Below, piece by piece: positions 54,107-62,641 of a DNA stretch of 64,000 bases. The stretch is from assembly GCF_033344935.1 (NCBI RefSeq), contig NZ_JAWPMM010000001.1, forward strand, positions 2,714,001-2,778,000. Reading direction: 5' to 3'. Both the position numbers and the translations under genes were made by a program. The notes under the pieces were generated by a model. It did not search any database. It saw only the letters and a program-made list of their open reading frames with translations, and was not told the origin of the DNA. Numbering within the stretch: position 1 is the first letter of the stretch; every line of letters begins with the position of its first letter. The DNA comes from Reichenbachiella sp. Lineage in GTDB: Bacteria > Bacteroidota > Bacteroidia > Cytophagales > Cyclobacteriaceae.

Positions 54107-56476
54107 ATGGCCAACTATTTGAAACATATCTTCTTACCATTTTTAGTTATTTCAATCTTAAACTGTGAAGGATTATTTGCTCAAAAAACCACATTTATTC
54201 AAGGGCAAGTAGCAGACTCGCTTGATCAACCGATCAGTGACGTTTTTATCTTATTACTTCCAGATTCCACATCCTCTCTTACAAATGCAAAAGGAGAGTT
54301 CAAAGTGAAGTATTCTGGTGCAGACTCAGCCCAACTTGTTCTTTCTCATCTACAATATCAGACTAAGATTATAGCGCTAGCCAATGAGAAGTTTTTAAAG
54401 GTCAAGATGACAGAAAATACTCAGTTGCTGTCTGGCGTAGATATCAGCGATAGAAGGTTTGATGAAGCTCAAGAAATTGGAAATATAGAGATTAGTGCCA
54501 AAAATGCATACACATTACCTTCAGCAACAGGTGACTTCAGCAAGATATTGGCCACTTTGCCTGGCGTAACTAGTAATAACGAATTGGCTTCGGTATATTC
54601 AGTTAGAGGTGGGAATTATGATGAGAATTTAATCTATGTAAATGGTATTAAGATCTATCGCCCATTTTTAGTGAGTGCGGGTAGACAGGAAGGACTTGGT
54701 TTTATCAATACGGATATGGTTGGTATCGTACAGTTTTCTGCTGGGGGGTGGCAATCAAAATATGGAGATAAACTGTCTTCTGTGCTCAACGTTCAATACG
54801 AAGAACCTAAAACTAATGAAGCCACAATCAATTTAAGTCTGCTAGGAGGCAGTTTACACTATGGCGGCATCAATAAAAAAGGAGATTTGAATTACTCCTT
54901 TGGAGTGAGGCACAAGAATAGTAAGTATCTCTTAGGAACGCTGGAGACTAATGGCAACTACTTACCTAAATTCACTGATTTTCAGGGGTTTATTAATAAG
55001 CAATTTGGATCAAAGACAAAACTTGGTCTTTTGGTTTCTTCTGCTCATAATAACTATTTGACCCTTCCAGAATCACAAGAAACGGAATTTGGGACCATAC
55101 AGGCTTCTTTCAGAATGTCAACCGCCTTCGAAGGACGCGAACAGTTGGATTATCATACAAATCAGGTGGGAATAGTTTTATCACATGCTTTTACAGAAGA
55201 TATTATTTCTCGATTAACAGTGTCTGGAGTGCATTCTAGCGAAAGAGAAAATTATGAAGTTGAAGGCGCTTATCTTCTTTGTGATGTTAACAGAGAGCCC
55301 GGTTCTAATAGATTTAATGAATGTATCTCAATCAGAGGAATAGGAAGCAATTATTCATACGGTAGGAATAAATTGGAAGCCAAAATTCTGACCGTCGATC
55401 AAAAGAATGAAATCTATTTAGATAATGATGTGCTGGCCTTCGGCATGTCCTGGGATTATGAAAACTTAGATGATAAGCTGCAGGAATTTGCATTTACCGA
55501 TTCGGCCGATTTTGCTAATGTCACCTACTCAGCGAATAATTCCATTGATCTCCAGTCTCATAAAATCGCTGGGTTCGCTCAGTACACACTAAACTCCGCA
55601 AATGCAGTTCACACGTTGAATTTTGGAACTCGGATTAACTACTGGACCTATAGCGAGCAGCTATTAGTCAGCCCCAGATTGCAATATGCTTACAAGTTGG
55701 GCGCTCATCAAAGGTCCACGTTGAGACTTTCTACAGGGCTTTACCAGCAACATCCCTTTTACAGAGAATTGAGAAATCGTGAAGGAGATATTAATCCTAA
55801 TGTAAAAGCGCAATCATCTCTACATATTGTAGGAGGCATGGATCACCATTTCCTGGCCTGGGGCAGGCCGTTTAAGTTTACTACGGATTTGTACTACAAG
55901 TATTTGTGGGATGTGAATCCGTATGATGTAGACAATATTAAAATTAGATACTTTGCAACCAATCAGGCCACTGCCTATGCCTATGGGGCCGACTTCAGAG
56001 TCAACGGAGAGTTTATCGAAGGAACAGAGTCATGGTTTAGTTTGGGACTGCTTAAAACCATGGAGGATTTACAAGAAGGGGGAGGTTATATTAGACGTCC
56101 GAGTGATCAATTGGTCAATTTGGGAATTTTCTTTCAGGATCATTTACCCAATGATCCAAGTATGAAAGTAAGTGTTAACATGCTTTTTGGAAGTGGACTG
56201 CCATTTGGCCCACCTAGAAATGATACTTACAGAAATAGTTTTAGTGGCGACGAGTATTACAGGTTAGATCTGGGTTTTTCAAAAAGTTTTGAATTTGAAA
56301 ATGATAAAACCTTGAGCCCGAACTCCTTATGGATAGGCTTAGAGGTGTTAAATGCCTTGGGAGCAGAAAATACAATATCTTACACATGGATTCAGGACGT
56401 CGTTGGAAATCAGTTTGCCGTACCCAATGCATTATCGGCAAGATTTTTGAATGTCCGGGTCATAGCTAAATTTTAA
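54107..56476 (+). CDS. TonB-dependent outer-membrane receptor
   Basis: The 789-residue receptor has a signal peptide (to about LFAQK), a carboxypeptidase-regulatory-like domain (about 26-110; FIQGQVADSLDQPISDVFI), a plug domain (about 130-230; FSKILATLPGVTSNN, YSVRGGNYDENLIYVNGI), and a long beta barrel ending in ARFLNVRVIAKF with the terminal Phe. No SusD partner is adjacent, so a glycan-uptake SusCD role is unlikely. A start at ATG 54071 would lengthen the leader by 12 residues. The 47-base gap from the protease gene suggests co-transcription. Confidence 0.88.
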   Translation: MANYLKHIFLPFLVISILNCEGLFAQKTTFIQGQVADSLDQPISDVFILLLPDSTSSLTNAKGEFKVKYSGADSAQLVLSHLQYQTKIIALANEKFLKVKMTENTQLLSGVDISDRRFDEAQEIGNIEISAKNAYTLPSATGDFSKILATLPGVTSNNELASVYSVRGGNYDENLIYVNGIKIYRPFLVSAGRQEGLGFINTDMVGIVQFSAGGWQSKYGDKLSSVLNVQYEEPKTNEATINLSLLGGSLHYGGINKKGDLNYSFGVRHKNSKYLLGTLETNGNYLPKFTDFQGFINKQFGSKTKLGLLVSSAHNNYLTLPESQETEFGTIQASFRMSTAFEGREQLDYHTNQVGIVLSHAFTEDIISRLTVSGVHSSERENYEVEGAYLLCDVNREPGSNRFNECISIRGIGSNYSYGRNKLEAKILTVDQKNEIYLDNDVLAFGMSWDYENLDDKLQEFAFTDSADFANVTYSANNSIDLQSHKIAGFAQYTLNSANAVHTLNFGTRINYWTYSEQLLVSPRLQYAYKLGAHQRSTLRLSTGLYQQHPFYRELRNREGDINPNVKAQSSLHIVGGMDHHFLAWGRPFKFTTDLYYKYLWDVNPYDVDNIKIRYFATNQATAYAYGADFRVNGEFIEGTESWFSLGLLKTMEDLQEGGGYIRRPSDQLVNLGIFFQDHLPNDPSMKVSVNMLFGSGLPFGPPRNDTYRNSFSGDEYYRLDLGFSKSFEFENDKTLSPNSLWIGLEVLNALGAENTISYTWIQDVVGNQFAVPNALSARFLNVRVIAKF

Positions 56477-56591
56477 ATTTTCAAACCATTTAGAAAACCA
56501 TTGGTGAATAGGAAATATCTGAATAATTTCATGGGATATTTTCGTGTGGCAAATTCATTGGTGCATTTTCTAAAAAACAAATCATAACAAG

Positions 56592-57167
56592 ATGAAAAGA
56601 CTGACTCTAATTTTAACTGCTGTAGTATTAATGACCTCATGTTCAAGAACTGTAACACGAGTGAGTCCAGATCAACAAATTGACCTTAGTGGTAGATGGA
56701 ATGATACGGATTCTAAGTTGGTAGCTGAAGAAATGATTAGAGATGTTCTAAGTAGGGCATGGATTTCTGATTTTAAAAGCAAAAATGATGATCGACCGGT
56801 TGTTATTGTCGGTATGATAGCCAACAAGAGCTCAGAGCATATTGAGGCAGAAACATTCATTAAAGATGTGGAAAGAGAGTTTATCAACTCCGGCACGGTA
56901 AGAGTGGTGCAAAACTCTGTGTTTAGAGAAAAACTGAGAGAGGAAAGAGCACAACAAGGAGACTTTGCTTCTGTAGAAACGCAAGCCAAATGGGGTAAAG
57001 AACTTGGTGCAGACTTTATGATGTTTGGGGTAATCACCTCTGTAACAGATGCTTATAAAAAGGAAAAAGTGGTAAACTACAAAGTAAACCTTGAATTGGC
57101 CAGCATCGAGTCTAGCGAAAAAGTTTGGATTGGAGATAAGGAGATTAAGAAATTCATCAAGAACTAA
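56592..57167 (+). CDS. LpoB-like lipoprotein
   Basis: The 191-residue product has a lipobox (LMTSC, Cys about 17) and an LpoB-type alpha-beta domain: SGRWNDTDSKLVAEEMIRDVL, RPVVIVGMIANKSSEHIEAE, FINSGTVRVVQNSVFREKLREER and ELGADFMMFGVIT. E. coli LpoB is an outer-membrane lipoprotein that activates the peptidoglycan synthase PBP1b; here the role is inferred from the fold alone. The next gene, a COG3014-like lipoprotein, is 34 bases downstream and is the usual neighbour of this type. Confidence 0.82.
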   Translation: MKRLTLILTAVVLMTSCSRTVTRVSPDQQIDLSGRWNDTDSKLVAEEMIRDVLSRAWISDFKSKNDDRPVVIVGMIANKSSEHIEAETFIKDVEREFINSGTVRVVQNSVFREKLREERAQQGDFASVETQAKWGKELGADFMMFGVITSVTDAYKKEKVVNYKVNLELASIESSEKVWIGDKEIKKFIKN

Positions 57168-57201
57168 GTCCAACATTCCTTAAACTTCTCTAAAGTTGAT
57201 A

Positions 57202-58605
57202 ATGAGGCGATTTTATCAAGTACTACCGCTTTGCTTTTTGCTGAGCTGCGCGACCTACTATCAAATGAACTTGGTTTTTAATCAAGAATTTGAAAGTGGT
57301 GATATGGAGGCAGCGGAAAAAACGCTAGAGGCAAACCCTAAGGCGGCAAGCAGTAAGGAGAAGTTTCTTTATTTTCTAAATAGAGGTACGATAGCAGCCA
57401 TGCTGAATAAGCCAGAAGAGAGTAACATCTACTTTGAAAAAGCATTTATTTATGGCGAAGATTATCGTACCAATTATTTCAATGAAGCTGGCGCCTACGT
57501 TATCAACCCGACAGTTATAGAATACAAAGGCGAAGACCATGAGCATTTGTTGTTGTTGTATTACAAAGCGCTTAATTATATCAAACTGGGAGATCGGGAG
57601 TCTGCCTTGGTGGAATGTCGAAGATTAAATAATCGCCTACTAAAGCTGAATGACAAGTACAAAAGCGATTCGAAATATAAGCGTGATGCTTTCATTCATA
57701 ACCTAATGGGGCTGATTTATGATGCGGATCGGGATTATAACAATGCCTTCATTGCATACAGAAATTCCTATAACATTTACAAAGAAGATTACATAAGAAT
57801 GTTCGGTGTTCAACCGCCCAGTCAGTTGAAGCAAGACCTCATGCGAACCGCTTATTTAATGGGATTCCAGACAGAGTTAGCGCAATACGAAAGGGAATTC
57901 CAAACCAGGTACGAACCTGACAATCAAGAAGGGGGAGATTTGATATTTCTCTGGAACAATGGACTCGGACCGGTTAAAGATGAGTTTTCAATCAACTTTA
58001 CGGTGGTACATGGTGAAGCGGGGATGATCACATTTGTAAATGAAGAACGAGGTTATAACTTTTCATTCCCAATTGAGCAAAAAGAGGACGATGAAGAAGG
58101 GGCAGATCTATCTGATTTGGAGTTTTATCGGGTAGCCATTCCTAAGTACAATGAGAGACCTCCAATTTTCAAACAAGGTACTTTAACTGTTGATGGAAGA
58201 ACTTACAGTCTTGAAGCAGCAGAGGATATCAACAAGATTGCTTTTTATTCACTAGACCAAAGAATGGGGCTAGAGTTGAGTAAATCCTTGCTACGACTGG
58301 CGTTGAAAAAGCTTGCCGAAAAAGAATTGAGAGAAGAAAGCGAAGGCTGGGGTGCCGTATTAGGCGCTTTCAATGCCTATACGGAAAAAGCAGATACTCG
58401 AAACTGGCAAACCATTCCTCATACGATTTACTATACTCGAGCACATTTGCCTGTAGGAGTGAGCCAAGCCACACTGAATGTAAACAGCGGAAGAGAAATA
58501 GCTCAATCGCATGAGTTCACCTTTCACATTCAGAATGGCCAAACTATTTTCCATTCTTTCTATTCATTAGAGAGCGTTCCTCAAAGGCGCCTGAATCAGT
58601 ATTAA
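57202..58605 (+). CDS. COG3014-like lipoprotein with TPR helices
   Basis: The 467-residue product has a lipobox (FLLSC, Cys about 16) and helical TPR-like units (about 25-220; KEKFLYFLNRGTIAAMLNKPEESNIYFEKAF, ALNYIKLGDRESALVECRRLN, HNLMGLIYDADRDYNNAFIAYRNSYNIY). The C-terminal region (about 240-467) is strand-rich with FLWNNGLGPVKDEFSINF, as in COG3014 proteins. These occur with LpoB and LPP20 proteins and may help place peptidoglycan-synthesis activators (inference). ATG 57202 is chosen; a TTG six bases earlier is the alternative. Its end overlaps the convergent Spx/ArsC-like gene. Confidence 0.75.
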   Translation: MRRFYQVLPLCFLLSCATYYQMNLVFNQEFESGDMEAAEKTLEANPKAASSKEKFLYFLNRGTIAAMLNKPEESNIYFEKAFIYGEDYRTNYFNEAGAYVINPTVIEYKGEDHEHLLLLYYKALNYIKLGDRESALVECRRLNNRLLKLNDKYKSDSKYKRDAFIHNLMGLIYDADRDYNNAFIAYRNSYNIYKEDYIRMFGVQPPSQLKQDLMRTAYLMGFQTELAQYEREFQTRYEPDNQEGGDLIFLWNNGLGPVKDEFSINFTVVHGEAGMITFVNEERGYNFSFPIEQKEDDEEGADLSDLEFYRVAIPKYNERPPIFKQGTLTVDGRTYSLEAAEDINKIAFYSLDQRMGLELSKSLLRLALKKLAEKELREESEGWGAVLGAFNAYTEKADTRNWQTIPHTIYYTRAHLPVGVSQATLNVNSGREIAQSHEFTFHIQNGQTIFHSFYSLESVPQRRLNQY

Positions 58606-58955
58606 CTAATTTTCTGCTTTACGGCTTCAACTATTTTCTTTGAGTTTCCGATAAATATTTCATCGTTAATAATAAAAACTGGTCGCTTGAGGAAAGTGTA
58701 TTCTTCGATGATTAGGCGTTTGTAATCGGCCTCAGTCAAGTTTTGGTTAGCTAAACCCATTGATTTGTATTTCATCGCTCTGCGACTAAATAAGGATTCA
58801 TAGCTACCACTTAACGCTTTCATTTCATCTACTTGATCAGCAGTCATGGCTTGTGTTTTGATATCCTGCATTTCAAAATTGGATGGTGTGATGTCAAGTT
58901 CCTTAATAATTCTGATGCAGGTGCTGCAGGTAGCCAAATAGTATATTTTTCTCAT
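58602..58955 (-). CDS. Spx/ArsC-family protein
   Basis: The 117-residue product has the thioredoxin-like fold with a Cys-x-x-Cys at 10-13 (YYLATCSTCIRI), the placement seen in Spx and YffB-type proteins. The C-terminal half with LFSRRAMKYKSMGL and LIIEEYTFLKRPVFIINDEIFIGN is typical of ArsC-family proteins. True arsenate reductases of the family use a single catalytic Cys, so an arsenic function is not supported. Its stop overlaps the last bases of the convergent gene. Confidence 0.8.
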   Translation of the reverse strand: MRKIYYLATCSTCIRIIKELDITPSNFEMQDIKTQAMTADQVDEMKALSGSYESLFSRRAMKYKSMGLANQNLTEADYKRLIIEEYTFLKRPVFIINDEIFIGNSKKIVEAVKQKIS

Positions 58956-59096
58956 GTATTAGACAATATATTTTTGATGCTAAGATAATTACAATTGACA
59001 ATCCACTGGATTAATCCTTGTTTTACTTGACATATTGAGCCAATGGGTATTTATTCGTGGTTAGTTTAACTGTTAACTATTAATTATTAGATAAAA

Positions 59097-59600
59097 ATGA
59101 AAAGTGTGAAGTTGAAAAATAGCCTATTGGTATTTGGTTTGTTAATCGCCTGTTTAGTGGTTTGTCCTAAGACAATGGCGCAGGATACAGAAGTAACAAA
59201 TGAAGAATTAACTCAATACGCGCAAGTAACGGCGAAAATTGATTCCTTAAAAGGAGACATGAAAGCCAAAATTAGCGAGGCTGTAAAAAGCAACGAATTG
59301 ATGGAAGGCGGTAAGTTATATAACCAGCTCAACAAAGCTAAAGGTGATGAAGCTAAATTGGCTGAAATTGGTGCATCAGAAGAACAATTAGCTGCTTATG
59401 CTCAAATTCAAGAGGATATCACTGCATTTAAAGCAGAATTCAAAACGCAATATACTGCGGTGGTGAAAGATGAAATCGGCGCAGGCACGTACAACAAAGT
59501 TAAGAAAGCATTGAAGGCTGATGCAGCTGTAAAATCTCAATATGATGAAATTGTAGCATCATTAACTACCGAATCTGAGGAAACAGAAGGAGAAGAATAA
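59097..59600 (+). CDS. exported DUF4168-like helical protein, duplicated
   Basis: The 167-residue product has a signal peptide (cleavage near KTMAQ) and is almost entirely helical. It has two related halves, starting at ELTQYAQVTAKIDSLKGDM and QLAAYAQIQEDITAFKAEF, each followed by a Tyr-Asn segment (KLYNQLNKAKGD and GTYNKVKKALKAD). This matches DUF4168, a periplasmic helical family of unknown role. The end is acidic. A terminator follows. Confidence 0.75.
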   Translation: MKSVKLKNSLLVFGLLIACLVVCPKTMAQDTEVTNEELTQYAQVTAKIDSLKGDMKAKISEAVKSNELMEGGKLYNQLNKAKGDEAKLAEIGASEEQLAAYAQIQEDITAFKAEFKTQYTAVVKDEIGAGTYNKVKKALKADAAVKSQYDEIVASLTTESEETEGEE

Positions 59601-59622
59601 AAATATATATATTCTATATAAG

Positions 59623-59651
59623 AGGCGAGCTCATTGAGTTCGCCTTTTTTG
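59623..59651 (+). terminator. terminator behind the DUF4168-like gene
   Basis: AGGCGA pairs with TCGCCT, with further pairing CTC/GAG inside, followed by TTTTT. Confidence 0.75.
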
Positions 59652-59713
59652 TTTAGGAGTTTTTCTAATTCGACAATACGTGGTAAATTTCTAGAGTAAC
59701 AAAATGCTTGGGA

Positions 59714-60325
59714 ATGTTTACTGAATATGAAATTGAGACTCTTATAGAAAACGAGGTCATCCAAAAGGCCACGTTTGAGCTAAAGAAAGAGTTTATTAAA
59801 AATGAAGCACCTTATCTCGAAATCACCGATCAAGATTTTTTCTCTCTAATTGTCATGGCTCCTACAGTGGGAGTGGCCCTGGCCAATGGCAGCGTTAGTT
59901 TGTGGGAAGAAATGGCTCTCAATAAAAAGGCAAGAAAGCTATCAAAAGGAGGTTATTTTATGAAAAAGGACCCGGTTGTTTTTGGACTCAAGTATTTGAT
60001 TAAGCAATACGACAACTGGGAAGGTGAGTTTCTTAAAATCATTAGGCTCACCATGGAACAAGCGTTTGATGTCAGTAACCTGGAGAAAGATTTTGATTCT
60101 AACAAAACGGTAACTGAATCAGAGTACAGAGATGAAGTCTTGAAAGCACCGTATATTTTTATTCGGTTTCTTTCCTCATTTTTTCTGGACGATGATGAAG
60201 ACATCATCAGCCCGAGAAAAATTTCTAAAGTTGATTTCGGTCGAGTACAGTCTATTGGAGAGAAATTGGGCTTGCATAAAATTCCTCTGTTTCATTACTT
60301 CTGTAGTACGTTTATTGTGAAATAA
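59714..60325 (+). CDS. hypothetical soluble protein
   Basis: I do not recognise this 203-residue protein. It has no signal peptide. It is mainly helical with short hydrophobic stretches (LIVMAPTVGVALANGSVSLWEEMAL) and an acidic segment SFFLDDDEDIISP. No known motif is visible. ATG 59714 is the more likely start than a TTG at 59708. It stands alone between a terminator and the FKBP gene. Confidence 0.6.
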   Translation: MFTEYEIETLIENEVIQKATFELKKEFIKNEAPYLEITDQDFFSLIVMAPTVGVALANGSVSLWEEMALNKKARKLSKGGYFMKKDPVVFGLKYLIKQYDNWEGEFLKIIRLTMEQAFDVSNLEKDFDSNKTVTESEYRDEVLKAPYIFIRFLSSFFLDDDEDIISPRKISKVDFGRVQSIGEKLGLHKIPLFHYFCSTFIVK

Positions 60326-60400
60326 ATGAAAGGAAGATATTACCAAAATTTATTTCCTTTCTCGTCGTTATTTCATCAATTTGTGTAAAATTTCTAAATC

Positions 60401-61396
60401 TTGATTTTTAAATTAAAATTCCCTCAAATTTTATTGGGGCTGGTCGCTCTTTATTCACTCTCGCAATGTGGTGATAGTTCAGATTCTACTGATTTGGGTC
60501 AGGCTGCCTTAGACCAAGCTGCGATCGAAGCGTACATAGCCGACAATGATTCTAACGCTGTAGCTCATGAATCAGGAATATACTATTCTATATTGGATAC
60601 AGTTCCAACGGGTGCAGCAGCAAATGGGGCGATTTTGAGTGTCTATTATTCTGCCAAAGTAATGAATGGCAATGCTTATGATATTAATAGCCGATCAGAT
60701 GGCGATGATTCTGTGAAGCTTAAACAAGGAGTAGACGCAGTGTTCCCAGTTGGATTAGATATTGGACTAGGTCTAATGAGAGAAGGTGAAACCTTCCGTT
60801 TTTATATACCATCCACTTTAGGCTATCAGGACTATTCTTTTAGTTCTTTAATTCCAGAAAATTCCATTTTAGAAATCGAAATAGAGGTAGCGGCAGTTCA
60901 AAATGAAGGAGATATTATTGCAGCGGAACTGGCAGCTATCGATGCATACATTATTAGTGAGAACTTAAACGATACCATTGCTCATCCTAAGGATTCTGTT
61001 GAATATCTCGCTGCTCAGCAGATTTATTATAAGCGGTTGTCTCAAGGAACAGAAAACGATACGTTGAGAAACAACGATATTTCAACCATCAGTTATGTCG
61101 GAAGAACTTTGGCTGGAGAGGAATTCGATCGAAGATCAAATGCTGCGCCACTGACTTATACATTTGGAACCAACACGATCATTGCGGGGCTGGACGAAGG
61201 CATATCTGAAATGGAAAGGGGAGAAAGCGCACTAATTATCTTACCTTCGCACAAGGCATACGGAGAGAGTGTTTTTGTGGTCCCTTCGTATAGAAAACAA
61301 GATTTTGTAGACTTAGAAATTATTCCTTTGTATGCTGCTAAAGTAGCACCATATGAAATTGTGTTATTTGAAACCAGCCTATTAAATAATCCTTAA
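60401..61396 (+). CDS. lipoprotein with two FKBP-type prolyl isomerase domains, TTG start
   Basis: The 331-residue product has a lipobox (YSLSQC, Cys about 23) and two FKBP domains (about 45-170 and 195-315). The first has GAILSVYYSAKVMNG, VFPVGLDIGLGLMREGETFRFYIPS and LGYQ; the second has ISTISYVGRTLAGEEFDRRS, TIIAGLDEGISEMERGESALIILPSHKAYGE. FKBP proteins catalyse cis-trans proline isomerisation and act as periplasmic folding helpers. The only plausible start is TTG 60401, since an in-frame TAA lies one codon upstream of it. The barrel gene follows 18 bases later. Confidence 0.88.
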   Translation: MIFKLKFPQILLGLVALYSLSQCGDSSDSTDLGQAALDQAAIEAYIADNDSNAVAHESGIYYSILDTVPTGAAANGAILSVYYSAKVMNGNAYDINSRSDGDDSVKLKQGVDAVFPVGLDIGLGLMREGETFRFYIPSTLGYQDYSFSSLIPENSILEIEIEVAAVQNEGDIIAAELAAIDAYIISENLNDTIAHPKDSVEYLAAQQIYYKRLSQGTENDTLRNNDISTISYVGRTLAGEEFDRRSNAAPLTYTFGTNTIIAGLDEGISEMERGESALIILPSHKAYGESVFVVPSYRKQDFVDLEIIPLYAAKVAPYEIVLFETSLLNNP

Positions 61397-61414
61397 CAAA
61401 CGATCAACAGGTAA

Positions 61415-62491
61415 TTGAAATTTAGACTGCTATTATATCTGGTAATATGTTCTGTCACCGTACAGGCGCAGGAGTATCCAATAGATCCTGATGATATTTA
61501 TAGGTCACCCGTTAGAGCCGTTCTCAATCAATTTTCTATAACGGTCACCACAGGATATAACTCTACCAAGTACAGCCATGATCTAAGTGGTTTTTGGTAT
61601 TTACAATCGGCAACAGAGCAGTTTATTTCACCCAACACTGGCGAGCCTTTGGGAACAGAGTTCGACGTCTACAACAATTGGTTTAATAACCCGGCATTAT
61701 CGCAGGCTGTGGTGCTTATTGATACTTTTGACGTGCCTTATCCACCTATTGCCAATCCGGTCAACAATCCGTTGCTACTTAGGGATTTACAAGCCTACAA
61801 TGCAGATTCGCTGGGTTTGGGGTTTGAAGGTAAAAGTTGGGGTATTCCAATCAATCTTGGTGTAAGGTACAATTACAAGGAGTTTAGAGTAGGACTTGGG
61901 TTAGGTTTAGAGTTTCACACGGTCAAATCTTTGAGTCCAACCGTTGATGGTTTAAACATCAGAAATTACGAGCCCGATTTTAAGAAGGCGGTGTTTTTCA
62001 GTTATTACTTAAACCTTGGTTATAGATTCTATGATTTCTGGGATTGGTCATTTGCGGGTGAAATTGAAATAGGAAAGCAGAACATGGGTAAGAAGTTCAA
62101 TAAAGGTTTAATGAATCAAGGGGTGTTTTTCAACTTAGGCGTTTCCATAGAGAAAAATTTATCAGAATACTTCAGGGTCGTCATTAAGCCATCTTATGAC
62201 TTTAAAAATTACACCATGAGCGTGCCTGAAACTGGATTGAGTGTACAGCATAAAAACCCTACATTCAAAGTTAATTTTGGTGTGAGTATCACTATTCCTG
62301 AGATCAGAAGGTCTCCGATGAAAAGTGATCATGTCCAGCTCAAACACTTGTATACAGACCCTCAAACTGGACGTGTAGAAGAGGTGAGGGGACAGCCTAT
62401 TTGGAAAAAGCAAAACCCAAAAGTTGGAGAAAATCATCGGAAACTATGGCGGTATAGATTCAAAAATAGGAAGAAATTAAACCCGTATTGA
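61415..62491 (+). CDS. predicted outer-membrane beta-barrel protein, TTG start
   Basis: The 358-residue product has a signal peptide (to about VTVQAQ) and alternating strands typical of an outer-membrane barrel: FSITVTTGYNSTKYSHDL, GIPINLGVRYNYKEFRVGLGLGLEFH, FFSYYLNLGYRFYD and VIKPSYDFKNYTMSV. It ends in a long basic tail (KKQNPKVGENHRKLWRYRFKNRKK), which is unusual for a barrel. The start is TTG 61415, directly after an in-frame TAA. It follows the FKBP lipoprotein by 18 bases, so that isomerase may help fold it (inference). Confidence 0.7.
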   Translation: MKFRLLLYLVICSVTVQAQEYPIDPDDIYRSPVRAVLNQFSITVTTGYNSTKYSHDLSGFWYLQSATEQFISPNTGEPLGTEFDVYNNWFNNPALSQAVVLIDTFDVPYPPIANPVNNPLLLRDLQAYNADSLGLGFEGKSWGIPINLGVRYNYKEFRVGLGLGLEFHTVKSLSPTVDGLNIRNYEPDFKKAVFFSYYLNLGYRFYDFWDWSFAGEIEIGKQNMGKKFNKGLMNQGVFFNLGVSIEKNLSEYFRVVIKPSYDFKNYTMSVPETGLSVQHKNPTFKVNFGVSITIPEIRRSPMKSDHVQLKHLYTDPQTGRVEEVRGQPIWKKQNPKVGENHRKLWRYRFKNRKKLNPY

Positions 62492-62612
62492 TCGATGGTT
62501 TAGTCATGGATTTTTTCCTCTCTTTTTGACCTAAAAAATAGTTTAATTCTTTCGCTGATATTGTTGGTTCAGATAGTGAATTTTAGGTAATATTTTAGTT
62601 AAATTGCGCACT

Positions 62613-62620
62613 TAATTTTG
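62613..62620 (+). promoter_or_regulatory. Bacteroidota-type -7 box before gyrA
   Basis: TAATTTTG matches TAnnTTTG, 21 bases before the gyrA ATG. No clear -33 TTG at the normal spacing. Confidence 0.5.
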
Positions 62621-62641
62621 CTTGTCATTATTTAAAATTTT

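Noticed and set aside
54107-56476. SusC-type glycan importer
   Set aside because: No SusD gene is adjacent and the neighbour is a protease, so only a general TonB receptor call is supported.
58602-58955. Arsenate reductase
   Set aside because: The Cys-x-x-Cys at 10-13 is of the Spx type and no arsenic genes are near.
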